DNA of 64,000 nucleotides from Lachnospiraceae bacterium NC2004 (GTDB lineage: Bacteria; Bacillota; Clostridia; Lachnospirales; Lachnospiraceae). The notes under the pieces were generated by a model, which did not search any database, was not told the DNA's origin, and saw nothing but the letters and a program-made list of their open reading frames with translations. Shown in pieces: positions 1-8,682 of the stretch; within the stretch, counting starts at the first letter, position 1; every line of letters begins with the position of its first letter. The position numbers and the translations under genes were made by a program. Location: positions 496,001 to 560,000 of the forward strand of contig JHXB01000001.1 in assembly GCA_000621905.1 (NCBI GenBank), read 5' to 3'.

Positions 1-483
1 GACAGATGGGTTGAACTTTTCGGCAATATATCTCCGACATTTGCATTGATGATTTCAATGATATTCAGGTTTATCAACAGGTTCATTGTTATATATAAAG
101 AGCTAAAGCTTGTCCACAAGAACAAGAGTCCGTTCTTTTATTTCTCTATGTTAGTTACATATGCTCTTGAAAGCTCAATAGACACTGCGGATTCAATGGC
201 TGCAAGAGGATATAAAACCTCTAAAAGAACTCATTACAAAAGGCAGAAGATTAAGTCAGCAGATATAGCTATTATTATTGCAAGCATTTTATTTCTTGCT
301 TTTTCAATCTATATGAATAAAACTTATAAATTTACTTTTTATTATTATCCAAACACCGGATTATATACAGACAGATTAAGCTTTATCGCTGTTATACTAT
401 CATATATTATTTATTCTATTATTCCATTAATTATTGAGATTACGGAGGATATAAAGTGGAGATTATTGACATCAAAAATATAA
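1..483 (+). CDS. ecfT: ECF transporter transmembrane protein EcfT (5' partial)
   Basis: The reading frame is open from base 1, so the N-terminal part lies outside the window; 160 codons are visible. EcfT is the membrane scaffold that couples ATPase movement to the substrate-binding S component in energy-coupling-factor vitamin or metal uptake. The visible part has hydrophobic spans and the cytoplasmic coupling-helix motif AARGY (about base 206), the conserved Ala-Arg-Gly signature by which EcfT contacts the ATPases. Its 3' end overlaps the following ATPase gene by 28 bases and an S component follows, so the three are translationally coupled. The family call is firm; the substrate cannot be read from this part. 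Confidence 0.85.
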   Translation, partial: DRWVELFGNISPTFALMISMIFRFINRFIVIYKELKLVHKNKSPFFYFSMLVTYALESSIDTADSMAARGYKTSKRTHYKRQKIKSADIAIIIASILFLAFSIYMNKTYKFTFYYYPNTGLYTDRLSFIAVILSYIIYSIIPLIIEITEDIKWRLLTSKI

Positions 484-2003
484 CATTTTCATATCCAAAT
501 CAAAAAGAGCCTGCTGTAATAGACGCTTCTTTTACTGCAAATGAAGGAGAGTTTGTTATATTAAGCGGATATTCAGGGTCCGGTAAGACAACCCTTTTAA
601 AATGCTTGAAACCTGAAATTACACCAAACGGTAAGGTTGAGGGTGAGATTGTATATGACGGACAGAATATTGCTGCTTATACACCTAAAGATATCGCATC
701 TAATGTCGGCTATCTCTTTCAGAATCCTTATACTCAAGTGGTGACTGACAGGGTTATGTCAGAGCTTGCATTTTCAATGGAGAGCCTTTCATATAAACAG
801 GAGCTGATGAACAGAAGAATCGCTGAAATCGTTGCTATTATGGGCCTTGAAGGATTAATCGATAAATCATGTGATGAGCTTTCAGGTGGAGAACTGCAGC
901 TTATCAATCTTGCCTCGATTCTTGTTACTGAACCTAAGATACTACTCCTTGATGAGCCGACTGCAATGCTTGACCCTATAGCAGAAGAGAAGTTTAACAG
1001 TACAATTAAGATGATCAATAAAGAACTTAATATTACGGTTATCTATTCTACGCATAATTACAATAACTTGCTTGATATCTCCGACAGGCTTATTGTCCTT
1101 GATTCAGGCCATATTATTGCAAATGATACTCCTAAAGGTGCTTTGATAAGCCTTTTAGATAATGGACATAAAGATCTTTTAAATATTTATTTAAGAGCAT
1201 GGAATCACTACGGAAAAGACAACACCTTTCCGCTTAATATGTCAGATTTAAAAGAACTTATTAGGTCTAACTATAAAAAACAGGATATTAAAATCGATGA
1301 TTCAAACGATAACACTGAGACTGTAATAGAACTAAAAAGTATATATTACAGATATAACAGGAATTCTAAAGATGTTATAAAGTCCTTGAATCTAAAGGTT
1401 AATAAAGGAAATGTAATAAGCATCCTTGGAGGAAACGGCTCCGGTAAATCAACGCTTCTTTCCATAATTAATTCATCGAGAAGACCGTATAAAGGCAAGG
1501 TTAAGGTTAGTGAAATAACTTCTTTAATGCCACAGTTAACCGAGCTTATATTTACCAAAGATAAAGTAGGTTTGATGTTAAGCGACGACGCTAAGAATCT
1601 TGCACCTGACTTTTATGACAGATATAAAGACGCGCATCCATATGATTTAAGTGGTGGAGAGAAGGGGTTACTTGGATTTTTAACTGCAATTTCAAGCCCT
1701 TATGACATACTTCTTCTCGATGAGCCGACCAAGGGTATGGATAACAAGCAAAAGAATATACTTAAGGACTACATCCTAAAGGTTAAGGAACAAGAAAAGA
1801 CCGTTATAATCGTCACACACGACATAGAATTTGCATCATATGTATCAGATAAGATAGGCATGATGTTTGACGGCAGTATTGTAGGAGAAGCATCACCTTT
1901 AGACTTCTTTAAGGACAACATATACTACAAGCCTTTTATATCAAGAGTTATGAAGAACATTGACGATTCTTTATATTTAGAGGAACAACTTTATGAACTA
2001 TGA
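456..2003 (+). CDS. ECF transporter ATPase, fused tandem EcfA1-EcfA2
   Basis: A 515-residue protein with two complete ABC ATPase domains in one chain, where many Firmicutes have separate ecfA1 and ecfA2 genes. Domain 1 (about residues 1-225) has Walker A GYSGSGKTT, signature LSGGE and Walker B ILLLDEP. Domain 2 (about 285-500) has Walker A GGNGSGKST, signature LSGGE and Walker B ILLLDEP. It hydrolyses ATP on the inner face of the membrane to drive the EcfT/S module. The start is GTG at 456 with GGAGG at 444-448, inside the end of ecfT. The next gene overlaps by 11 bases. Fused double ATPases of this type are known in clostridial ECF cassettes. Confidence 0.93.
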   Translation: MEIIDIKNITFSYPNQKEPAVIDASFTANEGEFVILSGYSGSGKTTLLKCLKPEITPNGKVEGEIVYDGQNIAAYTPKDIASNVGYLFQNPYTQVVTDRVMSELAFSMESLSYKQELMNRRIAEIVAIMGLEGLIDKSCDELSGGELQLINLASILVTEPKILLLDEPTAMLDPIAEEKFNSTIKMINKELNITVIYSTHNYNNLLDISDRLIVLDSGHIIANDTPKGALISLLDNGHKDLLNIYLRAWNHYGKDNTFPLNMSDLKELIRSNYKKQDIKIDDSNDNTETVIELKSIYYRYNRNSKDVIKSLNLKVNKGNVISILGGNGSGKSTLLSIINSSRRPYKGKVKVSEITSLMPQLTELIFTKDKVGLMLSDDAKNLAPDFYDRYKDAHPYDLSGGEKGLLGFLTAISSPYDILLLDEPTKGMDNKQKNILKDYILKVKEQEKTVIIVTHDIEFASYVSDKIGMMFDGSIVGEASPLDFFKDNIYYKPFISRVMKNIDDSLYLEEQLYEL

Positions 2004-2571
2004 GCAAAGCCTTTATAAATTCAGACAATCGCATATCAGAAACAGGGAAATGACAACGATTGCTGTACTTACCGCTCTGGCTTTTATCTCAAGAATATGC
2101 TTTTATATGCTTCCTGAAGTTAAGCCGATGGCTGCGATAGTTATTATAACTGCCATATGTTACGGTAAATTTCCTGCGTTTTTAGTTGGAGCACTGACAA
2201 TGTTAACTTCTAATTTTGCCTATGGTCAGGGACCTTGGACTGTTTATCAAATGCTTGGAATGGGTATGGTAGGCGTATTTGCAGGACTTTTTCTAAAGAA
2301 CCAGGACCTTGAGAGCAAAAAGAGCGTAATCATAACCGCTCTCGTTGGTGGACTGATAACATTTGCAATATATGGGTTCATTGTGGATACCGGCACCATT
2401 TTCTTCTTTCAAAATGGCATAACTATAGCCAATGCAATAGCTATTTATACGGCAGGAGCTTTTTTTAATATGATTCATGCGGTGGGAACTGTTGCATTTA
2501 TATTGCTGATAGGCAAGCCAATATTTAAGAAACTTAAAAGAATAAAGGTTAAATACGGAATTTTTTATTGA
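1993..2571 (+). CDS. ECF transporter S component (substrate-binding membrane protein)
   Basis: A 192-residue integral membrane protein with about five to six hydrophobic segments after a short basic N-terminus. It overlaps the fused ATPase gene by 11 bases, which fits the substrate-specific S subunit of the same ECF transporter. The central GQGPWTVYQM segment resembles a group of S components often found beside cobalamin-related genes (CblT-like), but I cannot assign a substrate; that link is inference only. Length is normal for an S component. It is the last gene of the cassette: a separate promoter sits across its stop codon. Confidence 0.8.
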   Translation: MNYEQSLYKFRQSHIRNREMTTIAVLTALAFISRICFYMLPEVKPMAAIVIITAICYGKFPAFLVGALTMLTSNFAYGQGPWTVYQMLGMGMVGVFAGLFLKNQDLESKKSVIITALVGGLITFAIYGFIVDTGTIFFFQNGITIANAIAIYTAGAFFNMIHAVGTVAFILLIGKPIFKKLKRIKVKYGIFY

Positions 2572-2596
2572 CAATAAGGTCTAAAAAGAATAATAT
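2568..2596 (+). promoter_or_regulatory. Sigma-A promoter for the P-loop kinase gene
   Basis: TTGACA at 2568-2573 and TAATAT at 2591-2596 with a 17-base spacer, overlapping the stop codon of the S-component gene. A start site near 2603 would leave a leader of about 34 bases before the kinase gene at 2637, so that gene need not be read with the ECF cassette. Confidence 0.7.
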
Positions 2597-2636
2597 AGAT
2601 TAAGTACAATTAACGAACAGTGAGGTTTGATATATT

Positions 2637-3218
2637 ATGAAGAAGCTTATATTAGTTGTTTCACCACCTGCGTGTGGCAAGACTTTTATTTCTAAGAAGA
2701 TTGCTGAGACTGCAGATCACATGGTTTATCTTGACAAGGATACTCTTATTCCTCTTTCTAAGATAATCTTTGAGGTTGGTAAGCAGGAGTACAACAGAAG
2801 TTCAGATTTCTTTGAGGAATACATCAGAAACCCTGAATATGATGTTATCTTGGATTTAGCGTATGATGCATTGAGATATGAGGATTATGTACTCGTTAAT
2901 GCACCATTTACAAGAGAGATTCACAGCGAAGACTATCTTAAAGGTATGAAGAAGAAGCTTCATGACAAATATAATGCAGAGCTTGTTATCGTTTGGGTTA
3001 AGACATCTCCTGAGACTTGTCATCAGCGTATGATTGACAGAAATTCAGACAGAGATACCTGGAAGCTCGAGCATTGGGACGAATATATTGCAGGTATCGA
3101 TTTTACAATTCCGGATCCTTTGTACAACAAGGATTGTGTTGATGAGCTCTTTATATTCAACAACTCATCAGAGAATGAATACAAGGAATCAATGCAGGAT
3201 TTCATGAAAGAATTATAA
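2637..3218 (+). CDS. AAA/zeta-toxin-like P-loop kinase, unknown substrate
   Basis: A 193-residue cytosolic P-loop protein. Walker A is SPPACGKTF (about residues 9-17), at the end of a first beta strand, as in small-molecule kinases. A D-K-D segment follows near residue 33, where zeta-toxin and gluconate-kinase-like proteins bind substrate. A late Q-R-M-I-D-R-N-S-D-R segment near 125-135 is an arginine-rich lid as in nucleoside and shikimate kinases. There is no antitoxin-like partner. It has its own promoter and is followed by a hairpin, so it looks monocistronic. The substrate could be a sugar, nucleoside or cofactor; I do not recognise the exact family. Confidence 0.6.
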   Translation: MKKLILVVSPPACGKTFISKKIAETADHMVYLDKDTLIPLSKIIFEVGKQEYNRSSDFFEEYIRNPEYDVILDLAYDALRYEDYVLVNAPFTREIHSEDYLKGMKKKLHDKYNAELVIVWVKTSPETCHQRMIDRNSDRDTWKLEHWDEYIAGIDFTIPDPLYNKDCVDELFIFNNSSENEYKESMQDFMKEL

Positions 3219-3223
3219 TATGG

Positions 3224-3248
3224 CCGCGGCTAATCGCCGCGGTTATTT
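3224..3248 (+). terminator. GC-rich hairpin, probable terminator of the kinase gene
   Basis: A perfect 7-bp stem CCGCGGC/GCCGCGG (3224-3230 with 3236-3242), loop TAATC, followed by TTATTT. The T tail is short, so termination may be partial and some transcription may run into mutL. Confidence 0.6.
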
Positions 3249-3273
3249 AAGTTTAAGCATTTGGAGACTTATT

Positions 3274-5367
3274 ATGGGCAATATCAATATATTAGATGAT
3301 TTCACGATAGATAAGATTGCAGCGGGAGAGGTTATTGAAAGGCCTGCTTCCGTTATTAAGGAATTGGTTGAGAATTCAATAGATTCTAAGGCTTCTGCCA
3401 TAACTGTTGAGATTAAGGACGGAGGTATATCCTTCTTAAGAGTTACCGATAACGGCTGTGGTATTGAGCCAGATGATGTTCCTGTGGCATTTATGAGACA
3501 TGCTACAAGCAAGATTAAGGATTCGGCTGATCTATTAAGGCTTAGCTCGCTTGGATTTAGAGGAGAGGCTTTAAGTTCGATCGCTGCCGTGTCACAAGTG
3601 GAACTCATCACCAAGACCGCTACTAACATGACCGGTGTAAGATATATGATTGCAGGCGGCAAGGAGCAGTCTATTGAGCATATCGGATGTCCTGAAGGTA
3701 CAACCTTCATAATGAGGAACCTTTTTTACAATACTCCGGCGAGACAGAAGTTTCTAAAGACGCCTCAGACCGAGGGTTCACATATTCATGAGCTTATTAT
3801 GCAGCTTGCTCTGTCACATCCTGAGATATCATTTCAGTATATTGCCAACAATAAGAAGGTTTTCCATACATCAGGTAACAATAACCTAAAAGACATTATA
3901 TACTCTGTGTTTGGCAAGGATGTCGCTAAGAGTGTGCTTCCTATTGAGTTCTCTAATGGAGACCTAAAACTTACCGCTAAAGGATTTATAGGTAAGCCTA
4001 TAGTCAGTCGTGGCAATCGATCATACGAGAACTATTATATCAACCAGAGATATGTTAAGAGCCCTGTTATATATAAGGCTGTGGAGGATGCGTATAAGAC
4101 GTTTACAATGATTCATCGCTTCCCATTCATTTGCATAGCGTTTGATATTGCGCCGGAGGCTATAGATGTCAATGTTCATCCTAACAAGATGGAGCTTAAG
4201 TTTGACAATGACAGACTTATGTATGATGTCATCAAGTCTGAGATTAGAAGCGTGCTTTTAAAACAGGATCTTATACCTGAGGTTGCCGTTGACAAGAGCA
4301 GGAAACCTGCTTACGAAAGCAACAAGAAGGGGCCACAACCGTTTGAGATTAAGAGGCGTGTTATGGAGGAGAAGGCGGAATATAATCCTGTTGAGCCTAA
4401 GTCAACAATATCTAAGCCTAGTGAATCTAGACCAACAGAACTTAAGACTTCTGAGCTTAAACCGCTGCCGTTTGTCAATAAGACTATTGAAGATACACCT
4501 GAGGTTAAGCAGGAAAATGCAAGCTCACCGGTTAAGGTTGTTGAGCCTAAGGCAGAAATAAAACCTATACCTGTTAAGAATGAAGATACTAAGTTTGAAA
4601 GTAAGCCTATTCCGATTAAGAATGAAGAACCTAAAGTTGATGCCAAGCCTGTACTTGTTGAGGTTGAAGACGCTAAGCCTGACGTTAATGTCGATTCTGA
4701 ACCTGTAACCAAGAATGTTCAGCAGACATTTTATGAGACACCGCTTCTAAAAGAGGAGGCTAAGCCTTATCACAAGGTTATCGGCCAGCTCTTTAGGACA
4801 TACTGGCTCATTGAATATGACAACAAGCTTTTTATTATGGATCAGCACGCTGCTCACGAGAAAGTCAACTATGAGCGCTTTATGAAGAGATACAAGGCGC
4901 ACGAGGGCAGATACACTCAGGTTGTCAATCCTCCTATTATCGTGAGTCTCACTCCAAAAGAGATTGACGGATATGAACGTTTTAAGGATTATTTTTATGA
5001 TATGGGATTTGATATCGAGCATTTCGGTGGAGATGAGTATTCTATACATGGTGTTCCTACGGATATGTTTGGAATTGCTGACAAAGAGGCATTTATAACA
5101 CTTATCGATGAAGTATGCGAGGATATCAAGGATCACGATTCAGATACCATTATCATCAATATTGCTACCAAAGCTTGTAAAGCTTCAATAAAGGGTGGGC
5201 AAAAGATAAGTTATGAAGAGGTTGACAGCCTTATCAATCAGCTCATGGAGTGTGATTCGCCTTTTACCTGTCCGCATGGCAGACCGACACTTATATCAAT
5301 GACCCAAAATGAAATCGAGAAGAAGTTTAAGCGTATTCAAGACAAGGAAGAGGGTAGATTATTTTGA
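3274..5367 (+). CDS. mutL: DNA mismatch repair protein MutL
   Basis: A 697-residue MutL: GHKL ATPase that links mismatch recognition by MutS to strand removal. The N-terminal domain has the ENSID box (33-37), DNGCGI (59-64) and GFRGEAL (94-100). The C-terminal domain has the DQHAxxExxxxE nicking-endonuclease motif near residue 523 and CPHGRP near 666, so this is the endonuclease-type MutL of bacteria lacking MutH. Between them, residues about 345-485 form a low-complexity linker of Lys-Pro-Glu-rich repeats. I chose ATG 3274 (GGAG at 3263) over an upstream in-frame ATG at 3220, which falls in the preceding hairpin. No mutS is seen in the window. It overlaps miaA by 4 bases. Confidence 0.97.
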   Translation: MGNINILDDFTIDKIAAGEVIERPASVIKELVENSIDSKASAITVEIKDGGISFLRVTDNGCGIEPDDVPVAFMRHATSKIKDSADLLRLSSLGFRGEALSSIAAVSQVELITKTATNMTGVRYMIAGGKEQSIEHIGCPEGTTFIMRNLFYNTPARQKFLKTPQTEGSHIHELIMQLALSHPEISFQYIANNKKVFHTSGNNNLKDIIYSVFGKDVAKSVLPIEFSNGDLKLTAKGFIGKPIVSRGNRSYENYYINQRYVKSPVIYKAVEDAYKTFTMIHRFPFICIAFDIAPEAIDVNVHPNKMELKFDNDRLMYDVIKSEIRSVLLKQDLIPEVAVDKSRKPAYESNKKGPQPFEIKRRVMEEKAEYNPVEPKSTISKPSESRPTELKTSELKPLPFVNKTIEDTPEVKQENASSPVKVVEPKAEIKPIPVKNEDTKFESKPIPIKNEEPKVDAKPVLVEVEDAKPDVNVDSEPVTKNVQQTFYETPLLKEEAKPYHKVIGQLFRTYWLIEYDNKLFIMDQHAAHEKVNYERFMKRYKAHEGRYTQVVNPPIIVSLTPKEIDGYERFKDYFYDMGFDIEHFGGDEYSIHGVPTDMFGIADKEAFITLIDEVCEDIKDHDSDTIIINIATKACKASIKGGQKISYEEVDSLINQLMECDSPFTCPHGRPTLISMTQNEIEKKFKRIQDKEEGRLF

Positions 5368-6293
5368 ACAATTTAATAGTTCTTACAGGCCCTACCGGTG
5401 TCGGAAAGACAGCTTTGTCAATCAGGCTTGCCAAGGAGCTTAACGGAGCGATTATAAGCGCTGATTCCATGCAGGTTTATAAGCATATGGATATCGGAAC
5501 GGCTAAGATTATGCCTGATGAGATGGATGGAATAGAGCATTACCTTGTCGATTGCTTAGAGGTTGACGATGATTTTAATGTCGCAAGATTTAAGAATATG
5601 GCAAAGGATGCTGTTGATGACATATATTCCAAAGGGAAGTTGCCTATTGTTGTCGGCGGAACCGGGTTTTATATTCAGGCACTCTTAAAAGACGTCAATT
5701 TCGATGAAGCTAAAGGTGAAAGTGAACTAAGGCAGGAACTTTTAGCATTTGCAAATGAAAACGGTGAGATAGCATTACACAACCGATTAAGAGAGATTGA
5801 CCCTGAGGCTGCAGATAAGATTCATCCCAATAATGTTAAGAGAGTTATAAGAGCGATTGAATTCTTTATGGAGAGCGGAGAGAAGATTTCTAATCATAAC
5901 GAGAAGGAGTCTCTTAAGGAGTCGATTTACAATTACAGATATTTTGTGTTAACCAATGACCGCGATATACTTTACAAGAATATTGAGCTAAGAATTGACA
6001 AGATGCTTGATGCAGGGCTGGTAGATGAGGTCAAGAAGATTAAGGACTTGGGCTACAGTAGAGATTTGGTCAGTCAACAAGGACTTGGTTACAAGGAGAT
6101 ATGGGCATATCTTGAGGGTGAGATGAGTTTAGACGAGGCAGTAGAGATTCTTAAGCGCGATACTAGGCATTTTGCTAAAAGGCAGCTTACTTGGTTTAAG
6201 AGAGAGAAGGATGTAATCTGGCTCGACAAGCAGGTTTATAAAGATGACGATCAGCTTATGGCTGCAATTAGAGAGAATATAAAAGATTTTTGA
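5364..6293 (+). CDS. miaA: tRNA dimethylallyltransferase MiaA
   Basis: A 309-residue enzyme that transfers a dimethylallyl group to A37 of tRNAs reading codons starting with U. P-loop GPTGVGKT at 9-16, then DSMQVYKHMDIGTAK, the HYLVD segment and GGTGFYIQAL, all hallmark MiaA motifs. It starts at TTG 5364, which shares bases with the mutL stop (TTGA), with an AGAGGGT ribosome site just upstream. The mutL-miaA coupling is a common Firmicute arrangement. Length is normal. Confidence 0.97.
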   Translation: MNNLIVLTGPTGVGKTALSIRLAKELNGAIISADSMQVYKHMDIGTAKIMPDEMDGIEHYLVDCLEVDDDFNVARFKNMAKDAVDDIYSKGKLPIVVGGTGFYIQALLKDVNFDEAKGESELRQELLAFANENGEIALHNRLREIDPEAADKIHPNNVKRVIRAIEFFMESGEKISNHNEKESLKESIYNYRYFVLTNDRDILYKNIELRIDKMLDAGLVDEVKKIKDLGYSRDLVSQQGLGYKEIWAYLEGEMSLDEAVEILKRDTRHFAKRQLTWFKREKDVIWLDKQVYKDDDQLMAAIRENIKDF

Positions 6294-6309
6294 TACTAAA
6301 GGAGATATT

Positions 6310-7575
6310 ATGGCTTTAATAGACTTAAAGACTATGGGTATAAGTGACAAGCTTATTGATCTTTCAGAGAAGGTTGAGGATAGCTTAGCTTTGAGATTTA
6401 AGGAGATAGATAAGAAGGAAGAGGTTAATCAGCTTAAGGTTTTAAAGGCGATGCAGGATAACAGGCTTTCTGAAGGTCATTTTGCTCATACAACAGGTTA
6501 TGGATATAATGACATCGGAAGAGAGTGCTTAGAGGATATCTATAAGAGCCTCTTTAATACAGAGGCTGCTCTTGTAAGACCTCAGATAACTTGTGGTACT
6601 CATGCGTTAAATGTTGCCTTAGCTGCCAATTTAAGACCGGGTGATGAGCTTTTGTCACCTGTAGGCAAGCCTTATGACACAATGGATGAGATTATTGGAA
6701 TAAGAGAGTCAAGAGGCTCGTTAAAAGAATACGGTGTAAGTTACAGACAGGTTGATCTTCTTCCTGATGGTTCTATAGACTACGACGGAGTAAAGGAAGC
6801 AATCAACGAGAAGACTAAAGTTGTCACTATTCAGCGTTCTAGGGGATATTCTAAGAGACCTACTTTAAGTGTTGAAGAGATTGGCAAGCTTATATCATTT
6901 GTCAAAGAGATAAAGCCTGATGCGATATGTATGGTTGACAACTGCTATGGGGAGTTGGTTGACGATTACGAGCCTTCTGATGTAGGAGCCGATATGACTG
7001 TTGGTTCTCTTATCAAGAACCTTGGTGGAGGGTTAGCACCAATCGGAGGATACATTGTTGGAACTAATGAGTGTATTGAGCAATGCGCGTACAGGCTTAC
7101 TTCTCCGGGACTTGGAAAGGAAGTCGGTGCAACCTTAGGTGTTACACATACGTTATTTCAGGGGCTTTTCAATGCACCAAGCGTTGTTTCATCTGCTTTA
7201 AAAGGCGCGATATTTGCCGCAGGGCTGTATCAGGAGCTTGGATATGAAGTTTTTCCTAGAGTTGATGAGGTTAGACATGATATTATTCAGGCAGTTGATA
7301 TGAAGACTCCTGAAGGTTTATGTGCTTTTTGTAAAGGAATTCAGGCTGCCGCTCCTGTCGATTCATATGTCGTTCCAGAGCCTTGGGCAATGCCGGGATA
7401 CGACAGTGATGTAATTATGGCGGCAGGAACATTTATATCGGGAGCGTCAATCGAACTTTCGGCAGACGGCCCTTTAAAAGAGCCGTACACCGTGTTTTTC
7501 CAGGGCGGTCTTAACTATGGTCATGCTAAATATGGTATTTTAAAGTCTGCACAGTTTGTTCTTGACAGTATTTAA
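6310..7575 (+). CDS. PLP-dependent enzyme of the aluminium-resistance / methionine gamma-lyase-like family
   Basis: A 421-residue fold-type I PLP enzyme of the YnbB family, annotated either as aluminium resistance protein or methionine gamma-lyase family protein. The SLIKNLGGGLAP segment carries the likely Schiff-base lysine at residue 236. TTGYGYNDIGR near 55 and RPQITCGTHA near 94 are typical of the family. A good AAAGGAGAT site lies 5 bases before the ATG. It follows miaA by 16 bases, the usual Clostridia order. The true reaction is unsettled for this family; C-S or C-N lyase chemistry on an amino acid is likely. Confidence 0.88.
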   Translation: MALIDLKTMGISDKLIDLSEKVEDSLALRFKEIDKKEEVNQLKVLKAMQDNRLSEGHFAHTTGYGYNDIGRECLEDIYKSLFNTEAALVRPQITCGTHALNVALAANLRPGDELLSPVGKPYDTMDEIIGIRESRGSLKEYGVSYRQVDLLPDGSIDYDGVKEAINEKTKVVTIQRSRGYSKRPTLSVEEIGKLISFVKEIKPDAICMVDNCYGELVDDYEPSDVGADMTVGSLIKNLGGGLAPIGGYIVGTNECIEQCAYRLTSPGLGKEVGATLGVTHTLFQGLFNAPSVVSSALKGAIFAAGLYQELGYEVFPRVDEVRHDIIQAVDMKTPEGLCAFCKGIQAAAPVDSYVVPEPWAMPGYDSDVIMAAGTFISGASIELSADGPLKEPYTVFFQGGLNYGHAKYGILKSAQFVLDSI

Positions 7576-7586
7576 TCAGTTGAGTG

Positions 7587-7615
7587 TTGTCATTTGCCTT
7601 AAATTATGATAATAT
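7587..7615 (+). promoter_or_regulatory. Candidate sigma-A promoter ahead of the DUF4321-radC-mre block
   Basis: TTGTCA at 7587-7592 and TAATAT at 7610-7615, 17-base spacer, in the 84-base gap after the PLP enzyme gene. It would drive the DUF4321 gene, radC and mreB onward. Confidence 0.55.
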
Positions 7616-7659
7616 AATGGTTTGGTGGGTTTATAATATTCACACTGGAGGATATATAT

Positions 7660-7920
7660 ATGGCGAGTACGGGTACTAAATCTAAATGGACATTATTGCT
7701 GTTATTGCTTGCAGGAGTTGTTCTTGGAAGCTTTATCGGTATTTTATGCGAGAAGGTTTCATTTTTATCATGGTTATCATACGGACAGAGTTTTGGCTTA
7801 TCTAAGCCTTTTGTCCTTGATCTTGGTATTATGTGCCTGACATTTGGTCTGACTATTCAGATCAATCTTGCGAGCATTCTTGGTATTTTAATCGCTATTT
7901 TAATATATAGACTCATATAA
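7660..7920 (+). CDS. Small membrane protein, DUF4321-like
   Basis: An 86-residue protein with two clear hydrophobic segments (about 11-31 and 57-83), a basic N-terminus (KSKW) and Gly-rich helix GVVLGSFIGIL. GGAGG lies about 9 bases upstream of ATG 7660. It resembles the DUF4321 small membrane proteins that Clostridia often carry beside radC and mreB. The function is unknown; its place suggests an envelope or division link, by context only. Confidence 0.65.
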   Translation: MASTGTKSKWTLLLLLLAGVVLGSFIGILCEKVSFLSWLSYGQSFGLSKPFVLDLGIMCLTFGLTIQINLASILGILIAILIYRLI

Positions 7921-7959
7921 TACCTTTCATTTGCGCCTGGAGAGCGAAATGGAGGATAT

Positions 7960-8664
7960 ATGAATTACAACAAAATAACTATGAAGAACCTTCCTGAATC
8001 CGTGAGACCTTACGAGAGGCTTATGAAGTATGGGGCTTCTTCGCTTAGTGATGCTGAGCTTATTGCTATTTTATTAAAGTCGGGCACTAAAGATGAGAAT
8101 GTGATTGATGTTGCCAAGAGAGTGTTATTAAGCTCTGTCGGTAATTACAGCGGGTTAGGTAATCTTATGTATATGGATTATCCAGATTTCATCAAAATTA
8201 ATGGTATCGGTAAAGTTAAGGCTATTACACTCTTAGCCTCAGTTGAGCTTGGACGAAGGATTGCACTTGATAAGAAAGAGTCGTCGGTTAATTTCTATGA
8301 GCCTTCAACAGTCGCCGATTACTTTATGGATGAGATGGCTCCTTATGAGGTTGAATACTTTTATATGCTTCTTTTGGATGTATCTAATAAGCTGATTGCC
8401 AAGATTAACATATCTAAGGGTACTGTTAGCGAGACTGTTGCTTCCCCGAGGGAATGTATGAAGGAAGCTCTGCGATACGGAGCTGTCAACATTATTCTGA
8501 TGCACAATCATCCTTCCGGTAATCCGACACCGAGTGCTGCTGACATTTTAATGACGGAGAAGATGAAGAGGGCCAGTGAATTGCTTGATATTAATCTTTT
8601 GGATCACATTATTATCGGCAGTAAGTGCTATGTAAGCATGAAACAGGAGGGATTAATTGATTAG
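7960..8664 (+). CDS. radC: RadC family JAB/MPN metalloprotein
   Basis: A 234-residue RadC-like (UPF0758) protein. The N-terminal helix-hairpin-helix part (about 1-90, with INGIGKVKA) precedes a JAMM metal site HNHPSGNPTPSAAD near residues 182-195, so the zinc ligands are intact. The historical link to DNA repair is doubtful; the family is best described as a predicted metallo-isopeptidase or nuclease-associated protein. GGAGG precedes ATG 7960. It sits just before mreB, a conserved Firmicute neighbourhood. It ends 18 bases before the mreB start. Confidence 0.93.
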   Translation: MNYNKITMKNLPESVRPYERLMKYGASSLSDAELIAILLKSGTKDENVIDVAKRVLLSSVGNYSGLGNLMYMDYPDFIKINGIGKVKAITLLASVELGRRIALDKKESSVNFYEPSTVADYFMDEMAPYEVEYFYMLLLDVSNKLIAKINISKGTVSETVASPRECMKEALRYGAVNIILMHNHPSGNPTPSAADILMTEKMKRASELLDINLLDHIIIGSKCYVSMKQEGLID

Positions 8665-8682
8665 GATTGAGAGGAGAACAAG

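Noticed and set aside
2637-3218. A zeta-type toxin of a toxin-antitoxin pair
   Set aside because: No small antitoxin gene is adjacent; the neighbours are a transporter gene and mutL.
3220-3273. An upstream in-frame ATG giving 18 extra residues to MutL
   Set aside because: That stretch is the GC-rich hairpin; the family N-terminus starts at ATG 3274, which has its own GGAG.
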